Shown here: positions 1 to 8,529 of the stretch, in pieces
Layout: each line of letters starts with the position of its first letter
Position numbering within the stretch: the first letter of the stretch is position 1
From: Archangium lipolyticum
GTDB lineage: Bacteria; Myxococcota; Myxococcia; Myxococcales; Myxococcaceae
DNA: 64,000 nucleotides
Assembly (NCBI RefSeq): GCF_024623785.1
Contig: NZ_JANKBZ010000004.1
Location: 310,001 to 374,000, forward strand
Direction: 5' to 3'
Made by a program: the position numbers and the translations under genes
The notes under the pieces: generated by a model
Database searches by the model: none
What the model saw: the letters and a program-made list of their open reading frames with translations, nothing else
What the model was told of the DNA's origin: nothing

Positions 1-165
1 AAGGAGGGGCAGCTCACCGTGTTCCCGGTGGGCATCCAGCGAGTGCCCCGCAAGTGGAAGGCGACACACGCCGGTCCCTACGCACCCGCCTACGACCCGG
101 ACGACCCGAAGGCCACCGAGCCCGTCCTCATCGAGCCTCCGGTGCGCGTGCGACCCCGCCCCTGA
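1..165 (+). CDS. C-terminal fragment of an unidentified protein
   Basis: The window opens inside a gene read in frame 1 that runs to a TGA at 163-165, leaving 54 codons. The tail is proline- and charge-rich (for example PAYDPDDP and PPVRVRPRP) and shows no motif I can assign. The start and most of the protein lie before the window. It is followed by about 70 bases without a gene before the TonB-like gene. The function is unknown; the frame is supported by being open from base 1 and by its codon use. Confidence 0.55.
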   Translation, partial: KEGQLTVFPVGIQRVPRKWKATHAGPYAPAYDPDDPKATEPVLIEPPVRVRPRP

Positions 166-220
166 GACATGGGGCAGCACGGATTTCTCGGTGGGCCCGC
201 ACCACTTCAGCCGTTTTTGG

Positions 221-228
221 TGTAAAAT
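221..228 (+). promoter_or_regulatory. possible -10 element for the TonB-like gene
   Basis: TGTAAAAT stands out as AT-rich in a GC-rich region. It lies 7 bases before the ATG at 235, so a start point at the usual distance would fall at or next to the ATG and give a leaderless or near-leaderless mRNA. No clear Shine-Dalgarno sequence precedes the ATG, which fits. No convincing -35 box is visible. This is a guess from sequence alone. Confidence 0.3.
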
Positions 229-234
229 TACGGC

Positions 235-867
235 ATGACTGGCGCTTCCTTCTCCCTTCAGCCTCGCCTTGCCCTTGCCGTCCTGCTGACCGCGTGCGTG
301 GCCTTGGGTGGTACAGGGTGTGCCACCACCTCACGAGCTACCACCTCCGCACTTCCCGCGCCCGAGCCCGTGGCCCAGCCCACCTCGGCCCCCGCGCCCG
401 AACCAGCTCCGGCTCCGGCTCCGGCCCCCACCAAGGCGGAGCGCCCGAAGGCCGTGGCGAAGCGCTCCACCCCCAAGGCCGCCGCCGCGCCGGCTCCAGA
501 GGTGAGGACGTCCGTCGCGGCGAGGACGCTCGAGCCCAGGCGGCCCCAGCCGGAAGGGTTCGGCGCCGCGCCGTCCGAGCCCGTTCCGTTCGAGCCCTCG
601 GCCATGACGCGCCCGCAGCGGGTCAGCGGCAGGGAGCCCCGGCTCACCGAGGAGGCCCGCGCCGCGCGTGTGCGAGGCACCGCGCTGGTGCGCTGCGTGG
701 TGACGCGCGAGGGACAGGTGAAGGGCTGCAAGATGCTCAATGGCCTGCCCTACATGGATCAGGAGCTGCTCGAGACGGTGTCCACCTGGCGCGTCACGCC
801 CGTCACCCAGCAGGGCAGGCCGGTGGACGTGGAGTACACCTTCGTCGTGCGCATCCCCGCGAGTTGA
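235..867 (+). CDS. TonB-family C-terminal domain lipoprotein
   Basis: The 210-residue protein has an N-terminal hydrophobic signal ending in a cysteine (TGCATT, about residue 29), so it is probably a lipoprotein. Residues about 45-90 are a Pro/Ala-rich linker (PAPEPAPAPAPAPTKAE), as in TonB proteins that span the periplasm. Residues about 135-208 match a TonB C-terminal domain: a GTALVRCVVTREGQVKGC strand pair, then LLETVSTWRVTP and a final VEYTFVVRI strand. TonB proteins normally have an uncleaved TM anchor and work with ExbBD, and neither is seen here. It may therefore be one of the stand-alone TonB_C periplasmic proteins common in myxobacteria. The substrate is unknown. Confidence 0.8.
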   Translation: MTGASFSLQPRLALAVLLTACVALGGTGCATTSRATTSALPAPEPVAQPTSAPAPEPAPAPAPAPTKAERPKAVAKRSTPKAAAAPAPEVRTSVAARTLEPRRPQPEGFGAAPSEPVPFEPSAMTRPQRVSGREPRLTEEARAARVRGTALVRCVVTREGQVKGCKMLNGLPYMDQELLETVSTWRVTPVTQQGRPVDVEYTFVVRIPAS

Positions 868-898
868 GGCCAGGAGGGTCCGGCGTTAAACCCACCCC

Positions 899-1957
899 AT
901 GCCCAAGGGTTCCGTCTTCGGTGGGAAGGCCCAAGGCCTCCGCCTCGAGCGCATGCGCGCCTCTCCCCGTTTCCTCGAGGGGATCTTCAAGAACACCGCG
1001 GGGGTGGGCCCCGGGCTCAAGCCTGGCACCGCGCTCTCGACGATGGGCGAGTTCCTCCTCGGAGGACAGAACCGGACGCCGCCCGGGCCGCTGCCGCTCG
1101 AGAGCCCGCTCGCGACGTGGGCCCGGCCGGCGGACACCGGGCTGCGCGCGACGTGGCTCGGGCACTCGACGGTGCTGCTGGAGCTCGACGGACTGCGCGT
1201 CCTCACGGACCCCGTCTGGGGCGAGCGCGTGTCACCCTCGTCCTTCGCCGGGCCGAAGCGCTTCCATCCGGTGCCGGTGACGCTCGCGCAGCTGCCGCCG
1301 CTGGACGCGGTCATCGTCTCGCACGACCACTACGACCACCTCGACTACCCCACCATCCTCGAGCTGGCGCGCACGGACGTGCCCTTCTACACGTCGCTCG
1401 GCGTGGGCGCGCACCTGGAGGCCTGGGGGGTGCCGCCGGAGCGGATCACCGAGCTGGACTGGTGGGAGTCCGCCACCCTCCCCCGCGGCGAGCTGCGCAT
1501 CACCGCCGCGCCGTCGCAGCACTTCTCCGGCCGGGGCATGGGAGACCGCAACCGCACGCTCTGGTCGTCATTCGTCGTCGAGAGCCCCCGGCACAAGGTC
1601 TTCTTCAGCGGCGACACGGGGCTCACGCCGGAGTACGGAGAAATCCGCCAGCGGCTCGGTCCGTTCGACCTGGTGATGCTGGAGGTCGGCGCGTACCACC
1701 CGGCCTGGGGCGACATCCACCTGGGGCCGGAGAACGCGCTGAAGGCGCTAGAGCTGCTCGGTGGCGGCGCGTTCCTGCCCGTGCACTGGGGCACGTTCAA
1801 CCTCGCCATCCACGCGTGGGATGATCCGGCGGAGACGCTCCTGCGGCTCGGACAGGAGCAGCGGGTGCGGCTGGTGATGCCGAAGCCGGGCATGCCCGTG
1901 GAGCCGTCGCGGGTAGAGGGCGTGGAGCCCTGGTGGAAGCTGAAGCTGGCGGCCTGA
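899..1957 (+). CDS. MBL-fold metallo-hydrolase (RomA/NAPE-PLD-like)
   Basis: The 352-residue protein carries the metallo-beta-lactamase-fold metal motif HDHYDHLD after a hydrophobic strand (AVIVS), then the FFSGDTG strand-Asp motif and LPVHWGTF near the end with a further metal-binding His. The arrangement (N-terminal extension, ATWLGHSTVLLELDG, then a metal site of the HxHxDH type) resembles the UlaG/RomA/NAPE-PLD branch rather than beta-lactamases, which suggests hydrolysis of a phosphodiester or lactone. No signal peptide is visible, so it is probably cytoplasmic. It follows the TonB-like gene by 31 bases. The substrate cannot be told from sequence. Confidence 0.88.
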   Translation: MPKGSVFGGKAQGLRLERMRASPRFLEGIFKNTAGVGPGLKPGTALSTMGEFLLGGQNRTPPGPLPLESPLATWARPADTGLRATWLGHSTVLLELDGLRVLTDPVWGERVSPSSFAGPKRFHPVPVTLAQLPPLDAVIVSHDHYDHLDYPTILELARTDVPFYTSLGVGAHLEAWGVPPERITELDWWESATLPRGELRITAAPSQHFSGRGMGDRNRTLWSSFVVESPRHKVFFSGDTGLTPEYGEIRQRLGPFDLVMLEVGAYHPAWGDIHLGPENALKALELLGGGAFLPVHWGTFNLAIHAWDDPAETLLRLGQEQRVRLVMPKPGMPVEPSRVEGVEPWWKLKLAA

Positions 1958-1966
1958 GCCCGGCCT

Positions 1967-2416
1967 TCAATCCGGAGGCAGCGGCTTGTACGTGCCGCCC
2001 TGGGACTCCACGGCCTGCCGCACGGCCTGATCGAACTCCGCCCGCGTGGTGAAGATGCGGATGCCGCCCAGCTTGATGCCGGCCATCGTCACGCCCATCT
2101 CCACCAGGCTCGAGCCGATCAACACGCTGAGCGAGTTGATCCGCGGTGCGAGCCGCAGCCCCAGCTCCGTCAGCTCGGTCCGGGCGTCGGTGGTGTACAG
2201 CTCCATCGCCTCCCAGTCGTGGAAGATGTCCACCTTGCGCGAGGTGTCGGCGACGAACTCGTTGATGACCTCCACGGCGATCCTGGAGCGCTCGGCGTCG
2301 AACAAGCGCCCGCGGAATCTCAACACGAGGACATGAGGGGCGGGCAGCCAGCGACGCAGCTCTCCGTTGGGAGAGGGCCACGTCCTGGTTCCATTCACGA
2401 GCGGCTGGGTGGGCAT
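1967..2416 (-). CDS. small STAS-like hypothetical protein
   Basis: The 149-residue protein is read on the minus strand and converges on the MBL gene 9 bases away. I chose the ATG at 2416 (MPTQPLVNG); a longer frame runs into the neighbouring MocR gene. After a short tail it shows alternating strands and helices (VLVLRFRGRLFDAERSR, VDIFHDWEAMELY, RINSLSVLIGS, GGIRIFTTRAEFDQAV). These resemble the fold of STAS/SpoIIAA-like proteins common in myxobacteria. No catalytic motif is present. It may be the second gene of a transcript starting at the MocR gene, 34 bases upstream. The family call is tentative. Confidence 0.6.
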   Translation of the reverse strand: MPTQPLVNGTRTWPSPNGELRRWLPAPHVLVLRFRGRLFDAERSRIAVEVINEFVADTSRKVDIFHDWEAMELYTTDARTELTELGLRLAPRINSLSVLIGSSLVEMGVTMAGIKLGGIRIFTTRAEFDQAVRQAVESQGGTYKPLPPD

Positions 2417-2450
2417 GCGCGGACGGACAGTATGGCAGTGAGACCACACC

Positions 2451-3890
2451 TCATGCCATGTTGCGCGCGAGGCACCCCAGGGTAGCCAGTGCCCCCTCCA
2501 GGCGGGGTGACCACGGAAAACCACAGCTCAGACGGATGAAGTTCCCGTAGCGCTTCTGCGCCGAGAAGATGGGGCCGGGCGCGATGCTGATACCCGCCTC
2601 CAGCGCCCGCGCGTGCAGCACCAGCGCGTCCACCTTGCGCGGCAGCTCCACCCAGAGCAGCGAGCCGCCCTCGGGGCGCGTCGCGCGCGTGCCCTCCGGG
2701 AAGTGCTCGCCGACGGCCTCCACCACCTGCCGGACCTGCGCCTCGAGCCTCCGGCGCAACGTGCGCAGGTGTCTGTCATAGCCCCCATCCCGCAGGAAGG
2801 CGGCGATGGCGAGCTGCGGCAGCGTGGGCGTGGCCACCGTCTGTGCGAACTTGAGCAGCTCCACCTTCTCCCGGAAGCGCCCCGGCGCCACCCAGCCCAC
2901 CCGGTAGCCCGGCGCCAGCGTCTTGGAGAACGAGCCGCACAGCAGCACCAGGCCCTCCTTGTCGTGGGCCTTCGCCGGCCTCGGGCGCCGCGGGCCGAAG
3001 TGCAGGTCCCCGTAGATGTCGTCCTCGATGAGCGGAATGCCGCGCCCGGCGAGCATCTCCACCAGCCGCTGGCGGTTCTCCTCGGGCATGCAGCTGCCCA
3101 GCGGGTTGCTGAAGCTGGGCACCACCAGCACCGCGGCCACCTTGCGCTTCGTCAGCGCGGCCTCCAGCGCGTCCAGCTCCATGCCGTGGCGCGGGTGGCT
3201 GGGAATCTCCAGCGCGCGCAGCCCCTGGGCCTCGATGGCCTGCAGCGTGCCGTAGTAGGCGGGAGACTCGATGGCCACCGTGTCCCCGGGGCGCGCCACC
3301 GCGAACAGGCTCAGGTGCAACGCCTCCGAGGCCCCGCACGTCATCACGAAGTCCTCCGGCGCGAGCGGGCAGCCCCAGTCCAACGAGCGGCGCGCCACCT
3401 GCTGGCGCAACGCCAGGCACCCCGGCGGCATGTCGTACTCGATGGCCACCTCACCCGCCTCGCGGGCGATGGCGGCCAGCTCGCGGTTGAGGCGCCGCGT
3501 GGGCAGCAACGCCGACGAGGGGAGCGCCGCCCCGAGCGGGACGATGCGTGGGTCGTTCGCCGCGCGGTACACCCGGGCCACCAGCGCGCTCACGCTCACC
3601 GGCGTGGCCAGGGCCGCGGGCCGCGACACCTGGGGCTCGGCGGGCAGGGGGCGCTCGCGCTGGCGCACGTAGTGCCCGGACTGGGGCCGCGTCTCGATGA
3701 GCCCCAGCGACTCCAGGTGCAGGTAGGCCTGCAGCACCGTGGACACGCTCACCCGCTCGCTCGCGCTGAGCTGGCGCACCGAGGGCAGCCGGTCTCCCGC
3801 ACGCAGCGTGCCCGCGGCGATGGCCTCTCCGAGCCGCTCGGCCACCTGCTCGTACAGCGTGGAGTGGGGTGTCACACTCGCCTGCCTCAT
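2451..3890 (-). CDS. MocR-type transcriptional regulator (GntR wHTH + aminotransferase fold)
   Basis: The 479-residue protein has an N-terminal GntR winged helix (residues about 10-75: LYEQVAERLGEAIAAGTL, GDRLPSVRQLSASERVSVSTV, then YLHLESLGLIETRP). A fold-type I PLP aminotransferase domain follows (about 110-475). GSFSKTLAPGYRVGW contains the PLP-binding Lys, with a conserved SPAYYG motif and an EDDIYGDL Asp upstream. Family members bind PLP and usually regulate one nearby gene. Here the divergent DUF2917-EamA transporter, 197 bases away, is the obvious target. The start MRQASVTPHS leaves only a short tail before the HTH. The effector is unknown. Confidence 0.93.
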   Translation of the reverse strand: MRQASVTPHSTLYEQVAERLGEAIAAGTLRAGDRLPSVRQLSASERVSVSTVLQAYLHLESLGLIETRPQSGHYVRQRERPLPAEPQVSRPAALATPVSVSALVARVYRAANDPRIVPLGAALPSSALLPTRRLNRELAAIAREAGEVAIEYDMPPGCLALRQQVARRSLDWGCPLAPEDFVMTCGASEALHLSLFAVARPGDTVAIESPAYYGTLQAIEAQGLRALEIPSHPRHGMELDALEAALTKRKVAAVLVVPSFSNPLGSCMPEENRQRLVEMLAGRGIPLIEDDIYGDLHFGPRRPRPAKAHDKEGLVLLCGSFSKTLAPGYRVGWVAPGRFREKVELLKFAQTVATPTLPQLAIAAFLRDGGYDRHLRTLRRRLEAQVRQVVEAVGEHFPEGTRATRPEGGSLLWVELPRKVDALVLHARALEAGISIAPGPIFSAQKRYGNFIRLSCGFPWSPRLEGALATLGCLARNMA

Positions 3891-3952
3891 CGCGCCTCCC
3901 TGCAGGGCCCGAAGCCACCTCCTCCTCTAACGAGGAGCCGCCGCCCGGCCCA

Positions 3953-4006
3953 GGTACAGCTGACCCCCGCGAGGACCAGCACAGTTCGGGAAGAGTAAAC
4001 TGTACC
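3953..4006. promoter_or_regulatory. candidate MocR operator in the divergent intergenic region
   Basis: The divergent region contains three related half-sites: GGTACAGCT at 3953-3961, ACAGTT at 3981-3986, and AACTGTACC at 3998-4006, whose complement is GGTACAGTT. ACAGTT and AACTGT form a perfect inverted pair across 11 bases, and the outer GGTACAG/CTGTACC pair is also perfect. MocR regulators typically bind two or more half-sites between themselves and a divergent target gene. The sequence repeats are directly visible; their use by this regulator is inference. Confidence 0.5.
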
Positions 4007-4087
4007 GGTCACAAACGCGAGTCGCTGAATCTGTTCTGCTTTCCGCGCCGGACGCATGTTGTGCGTGGAAAAAGGAGGTGCAGAGAC

Positions 4088-5221
4088 ATGGCCACGACAA
4101 CACTCGGTGCTGGCGGAGAGCCGGTGGGACTGGCGCTCGCGCAGGGCGCGCTGTGGACGTACCTGCCACGCATGGGAGGGCTGAGGTTCTCCTGCCGCGA
4201 GGGCAGGGTGTGGCTCACCCGCGAGGGGGACGCGGAGGACCACGTGCTCGAGCCCGGAGACGTGCTCCAGATGGAGGGACACGGACGGGTGGTGGTGCAG
4301 GCGCTCCAGCCCGCCCGCCTGGACTTCGCGCTCACGCCGCCCTCCGAGACCGCGCGTGCGTGGGAAGGACTGCTGCTCGGCGCGCTCGGCGTGCTGGCCT
4401 TCAGCCTCACCCTGCCCGCCACCCGGGTGTCCGTGCCCGAGCTGGGCGGCACCGTGGTGGGGCTGGGGCGCGCGCTCATCGCCGCGGGCCTCGCGGGGCT
4501 GGTGCTGGCCGTGCGGCGCGAGCGGCTCCCCGAGCGCCGGCACTGGCCTCGCCTGGCGCTGGTGGCCGGGGGGGTGGTGGTGGGCTTCCCCCTCTTGTCC
4601 GCCCTGGCGCTGCGCCACATGCCCGCCTCGCACGGCGCGGTGCTGGTGGGCCTGCTGCCCGCCGCCACCGCCGTGGCCGCCGTGTTCCGCGCACGCGAGC
4701 GGCCCTCGTGGGGCTTCTGGCTGTCCGCGTTGGCGGGGCTCGGCTGCGTGGTGGGCTTCGCGCTGGCCCAGGGCGCGGGGCGGCCCACGAGCGGGGATGC
4801 GCTGGTGCTGCTCGCGGTGGCCGCGGGCGCGGTGGGCTACGCCGAGGGAGGAGTCCTGGCGCGCGAGCTGGGCAGCTGGCGCGTCATCTGCTGGGCCCTG
4901 GTGCTCTCCGCGCCCTTCCTCGCCCCCGTGGTGGCGCTCTCCCTGCGCCCCGAGATGCTCTCCGCCAGCCCGCGTGCATGGCTCGGCCTGGGCTACGTCT
5001 CGGTGGTGAGCATGTTCCTCGGCTTCTTCGCCTGGTACCGCGGCCTGGCGCTCGGCGGCGTGGCGCGCGTCAGCCAGCTCCAGCTCGTCCAGCCGCTGCT
5101 CACCCTGCTGTGGTGCGCGCTGCTGCTCGGCGAGCCCGTGGGACGCGGCACGCTCGGCGCCTCCGTGCTGGTGATGCTGTGCGTGCTCACCAGCGTGCGC
5201 AGCCGCGTGCGGCGTGCCTGA
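4088..5221 (+). CDS. DUF2917-EamA fusion, DMT-superfamily transporter
   Basis: The 377-residue protein starts at an ATG preceded by a strong AAAGGAGGTG site. Residues about 15-85 look like the small cupin-like DUF2917 domain (FSCREGRVWLTREGD, then LEPGDVLQM and a beta tail). From about residue 95 it is a ten-helix EamA/DMT membrane protein made of two repeats: LLLGALGVLAFSLTLPATR, then VGYAEGGVLARELG and SVVSMFLGFFAWYRGLALGG. It is probably an inner-membrane metabolite or amino-acid exporter. It is divergent from a MocR regulator, a common arrangement for EamA exporters. The soluble N-terminal domain fused to the transporter is the odd point; it could act as a ligand sensor. Confidence 0.87.
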   Translation: MATTTLGAGGEPVGLALAQGALWTYLPRMGGLRFSCREGRVWLTREGDAEDHVLEPGDVLQMEGHGRVVVQALQPARLDFALTPPSETARAWEGLLLGALGVLAFSLTLPATRVSVPELGGTVVGLGRALIAAGLAGLVLAVRRERLPERRHWPRLALVAGGVVVGFPLLSALALRHMPASHGAVLVGLLPAATAVAAVFRARERPSWGFWLSALAGLGCVVGFALAQGAGRPTSGDALVLLAVAAGAVGYAEGGVLARELGSWRVICWALVLSAPFLAPVVALSLRPEMLSASPRAWLGLGYVSVVSMFLGFFAWYRGLALGGVARVSQLQLVQPLLTLLWCALLLGEPVGRGTLGASVLVMLCVLTSVRSRVRRA

Positions 5222-5367
5222 CCAGGGGCTCCCTCATCCGGCAGCCCGTGAGCGGGCGCGCGACGCGCACGAGAGGGAGGGGAGCATCCCTGACACGGGG
5301 ACTATGGGGCTGGGAACGGGTGTCTTGAAGGGGAATCCGTTCTCGCCGCAGGGGGAGGAGAGCCGCC

Positions 5368-8300
5368 GTGAACCTCGAGATGCCTTGGCCCATGTCCTCG
5401 CCCACCACCCTGGCGGACATGCTGGAGGCCCGGCGGGAAGACATCATCCACCACTGGGTCGAGCGTCTGAGCGGAAGCCTGGCGCCTACTCCCCAGACGC
5501 GGTGCATGTTGGAGGACCACGCCGAGGGCTACCTCCACGAGCTGACCGAGGAGTTGCACCAGAGCGCCCCCGAGCTTCGAGCGCACGGTGGCCAACACCC
5601 CCGCCCCGGCGTGGACCTGCCGGCGCTGGTGCGGGAGTACGGCCTGCTGCACGAGTGCATCCTCGACTCGGTGGCGGAGACGGGCACGCATCTCTCCCTG
5701 GCGGAGGTCCGGACCCTGGCCTCCTTCATGATCCACGGCATCACCGAGGCGGTGGACGCGCTCTCCACGGAGCTCGCCGCGCACAGGGAAGCCGAGGCCC
5801 GGCTGCTGCGCGAGTCCGAGGAGCAATACGAGCGCATGGCCGCCCTCTTCCAGCAGGCCCCCTCCGCCATCGCCTTGATGCAGGGCCCCGAGCATGTCAT
5901 CACCCTGACCAACGATCTCTACGCCCAGCTCTTCGGCGCCCGGGACGTACTGGGCAAGCCCGCCCGCGAGGCCGTCCCGGAGGTCGAGGGCCAGGGCTAC
6001 TTCGAGCTGCTCGACCACGTCTACGGCACGGGCGAGCCCTACGTGGGCAACGAGGTGCCGTTGTGGTGGGACCGGCGGGGGGACGGCACGTTGGAGGAAG
6101 GCTTCTTCAACACCACCTACCACCCCATCACCGGGCGGGACGGACGCATCACCGGCATCTTCGCGCAGGGGGTGGAGGTGACGGAGCTGGTGCGCGCGCG
6201 CCGGCGGGCCGAGGAGGAACGGGCGCTGGTGGACATCCTGCTCACCAATGCCCCGGTGGGCCTGTGCTTCGTCGACAAGGACATGCGCTACGTGCGCATC
6301 AACCGGCTCCTGGCGGACATCACCGGTGTCTCCATGGAGGAGGCCCTGGGCCGCACCCTGTACGAGCTCGCTCCCGCCCTGGACGCCAGCCTGCCCATCC
6401 TGCACCAGTGGGTGCTGGACACGGGGCAGCCCCTTCTCGACTACGAGGTGACGGGGCGTCCCGCCGGAGAGGGTGGAAGGCTCCGCCACTACCTCGTCAG
6501 CCACTACCCGGTGCGCAACCCGGCCGGCGAGGTCTTCCTGGTGGGCACCTCGGTGCTGGACATCACGGATCGCAAGCGCGCGGAGGACGAGACCGAGGAG
6601 CGCTTCCGCCTGCTGGTGGAGGGCGCGGAGGACCACGCCATCCTCATGTTGGATCCCGAGGGCCGCGTGGCGAGCTGGAATCCCGGGGCGGAGCGCATCA
6701 AGGGCTGGAAGGCGGAGGAGGTGCTCGGCCGCTCCATCTCCCTCTTCTATCTCCCCGGGGACGTGCAGGCCGGGGTGCCCGAGGAGGCCCTGCGCATCGC
6801 CGCCACCGAGGGACACTACCGGACGGAGGCCCTGCTGCTGCGCAAGGATGGCCACCAATACTGGGCGGACATCCACCTCACCGCCCTGAGGGACGAGCGG
6901 GGCCACCTGCGAGGCTTCGCCAAGATGACCCGGGACATCACCGCGCGGCGGCGGGCCGAGGAGACCCTGCGCGCGACGACCCAACGGCTCCAGGCCATCC
7001 TGGAGACGGCGGCGGACGGCATCCTCACCCTCGACGAGCGGGGCCGCATCCAGAGCCTCAACCCGGCCACGGAGCGCATCTTCGGCCATCCGGCCGAGGA
7101 GCTCCTCGGCCGCGACATCCACCAGCTGGTGCCCGGGTTCCACCCGCGCACCAAACACAAGCCGGGGACGCGCGGCACCCGGCGCGAGGTGCGGGGCCGG
7201 CGCCAGGACGGGAGCCTCTTCCCCCTGGAGCTCTCCACGAGCGAGATGCGCCTGCCCCAGGGGCGCTTCTTCACCTGCATCACGCGCGACATCACCGCGC
7301 GCAAGTGCGCCGAGAAGGCACAGGCCCTGTTCGTCGAGCTGGGGACGCTGCTGTCCCAGTCCCTCGACGTCCCCACCACCCTGAGGAGCATCGCCTCGCT
7401 CGTGGTGACCCACCTGGCCGACAACTGCCTGGTGTACCTGGTGGGCGAGGACGGACACATCCACCGGCAGGAGATGGCGACGGGCGATCCGCGGCGGCAT
7501 GCCATCCTCCAACGCTTGAGGCTCCACTCACCGGGAACGGGCGAGTCCCACGCCTTCACCCGGCTCCTGGAGCGGGACGAGCCCCTGGCCGTGCCAGAAA
7601 TCACCCCCGAGTGGCTGGATGCCCACGCCTTCAACGCGGAGCACCGGGAGCTCCTGGAGCAGCTCGCCCCGAGGTCGTTGCTGCTCATGCCCCTGGTGGC
7701 CCGGGGCCGGAGGCTCGGCGTCATCAACTTCATCTGGAACCGGCCGCGCCCCACGTGCACCTCGTCGGATCTGGAGGTGGCCCGGGGCGTGGCGGATCGC
7801 GCGGCCATGGCGCTCGACAACGCGCGGCTCTACCAGGAGGCCCAGGAGTCCATCCGGGTGCGTGAGGACGTGGTGGCCATCGTCAGCCACGATCTGCGCA
7901 CGCCCCTCAACGCCATCGCCCTGTCGGCCACCACCCTGCTCGAGCGCGAGGACGTGGACGCGCGCACCACGAAGACGGCCCGCCGCATCCACGCGGCGGC
8001 GGACCGGGCCAGCCGGATGATCCGCGACCTGCTCGACTTCCACCAGGCGCGCACCCGGGGCCTGCCCGTCCACCGCGAGCCCATGGACTTCCACGAGCAC
8101 ATCCTGCGGGTGGTGAAGGAGGTGCGGCTCGCCTGGCCCGAGCGGCGCATCGTGTTCCACTCCAGCGGAGACGGCCGGGGAGAATGGGATGGGGACCGGC
8201 TGGCCCAGGTGGTGACCAACCTGGTGGGCAACGCGCTCCAGCACGGGCCGGGGGGCACGCCCGTGCGGGTGTCCACCCGGGGCGAGGACTCGAGCGTGCT

Positions 8301-8529
8301 GCTCGAGGTGCACAACGAGGGGCGCCCCATCCCCGCCGGGGTGTTGCCGGGCCTCTTCGAGCCGTACCGGCGGGGACCGGAGGCGGGGGCGCGCCAGGGA
8401 AGCCTCGGGCTGGGCCTCTTCATCACCCGGCGCATCGTCCTGGGCCACGGCGGCACGCTGGAGGTGCGCTCCACCGAGGCGGAGGGCACCACCTTCACCG
8501 TGCGCCTGCCACGGCTCAGGCCACGGTGA
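5368..8529 (+). CDS. multi-PAS/GAF sensor histidine kinase
   Basis: The 1053-residue protein starts at GTG 5368 with GGGGAGGAG 8 bases upstream. Predicted order: RsbRD-type helical sensor (about 17-135), four PAS domains (about 151-275, 285-410, 415-530, 535-650, three of them ending in DIT(D/A)R-type linkers), a GAF domain (about 655-825), HisKA with the phospho-acceptor His at residue 841 in IVSHDLRTPLN, and HATPase (N-box NLVGNALQHG, G-box GLGLFITRR). There is no membrane segment and no receiver, so it is a soluble orphan kinase sensing an internal signal. Its first PAS resembles one in the kinase at 29683-32262. Its 3' end overlaps the convergent map gene by 14 bases. Confidence 0.92.
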   Translation: MNLEMPWPMSSPTTLADMLEARREDIIHHWVERLSGSLAPTPQTRCMLEDHAEGYLHELTEELHQSAPELRAHGGQHPRPGVDLPALVREYGLLHECILDSVAETGTHLSLAEVRTLASFMIHGITEAVDALSTELAAHREAEARLLRESEEQYERMAALFQQAPSAIALMQGPEHVITLTNDLYAQLFGARDVLGKPAREAVPEVEGQGYFELLDHVYGTGEPYVGNEVPLWWDRRGDGTLEEGFFNTTYHPITGRDGRITGIFAQGVEVTELVRARRRAEEERALVDILLTNAPVGLCFVDKDMRYVRINRLLADITGVSMEEALGRTLYELAPALDASLPILHQWVLDTGQPLLDYEVTGRPAGEGGRLRHYLVSHYPVRNPAGEVFLVGTSVLDITDRKRAEDETEERFRLLVEGAEDHAILMLDPEGRVASWNPGAERIKGWKAEEVLGRSISLFYLPGDVQAGVPEEALRIAATEGHYRTEALLLRKDGHQYWADIHLTALRDERGHLRGFAKMTRDITARRRAEETLRATTQRLQAILETAADGILTLDERGRIQSLNPATERIFGHPAEELLGRDIHQLVPGFHPRTKHKPGTRGTRREVRGRRQDGSLFPLELSTSEMRLPQGRFFTCITRDITARKCAEKAQALFVELGTLLSQSLDVPTTLRSIASLVVTHLADNCLVYLVGEDGHIHRQEMATGDPRRHAILQRLRLHSPGTGESHAFTRLLERDEPLAVPEITPEWLDAHAFNAEHRELLEQLAPRSLLLMPLVARGRRLGVINFIWNRPRPTCTSSDLEVARGVADRAAMALDNARLYQEAQESIRVREDVVAIVSHDLRTPLNAIALSATTLLEREDVDARTTKTARRIHAAADRASRMIRDLLDFHQARTRGLPVHREPMDFHEHILRVVKEVRLAWPERRIVFHSSGDGRGEWDGDRLAQVVTNLVGNALQHGPGGTPVRVSTRGEDSSVLLEVHNEGRPIPAGVLPGLFEPYRRGPEAGARQGSLGLGLFITRRIVLGHGGTLEVRSTEAEGTTFTVRLPRLRPR

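Noticed and set aside
5302-7527. Long minus-strand open frame (741 codons) opposite the first sensor kinase
   Set aside because: It has no domain and follows the codon positions of the opposite gene. Long antisense frames are expected at this GC content.
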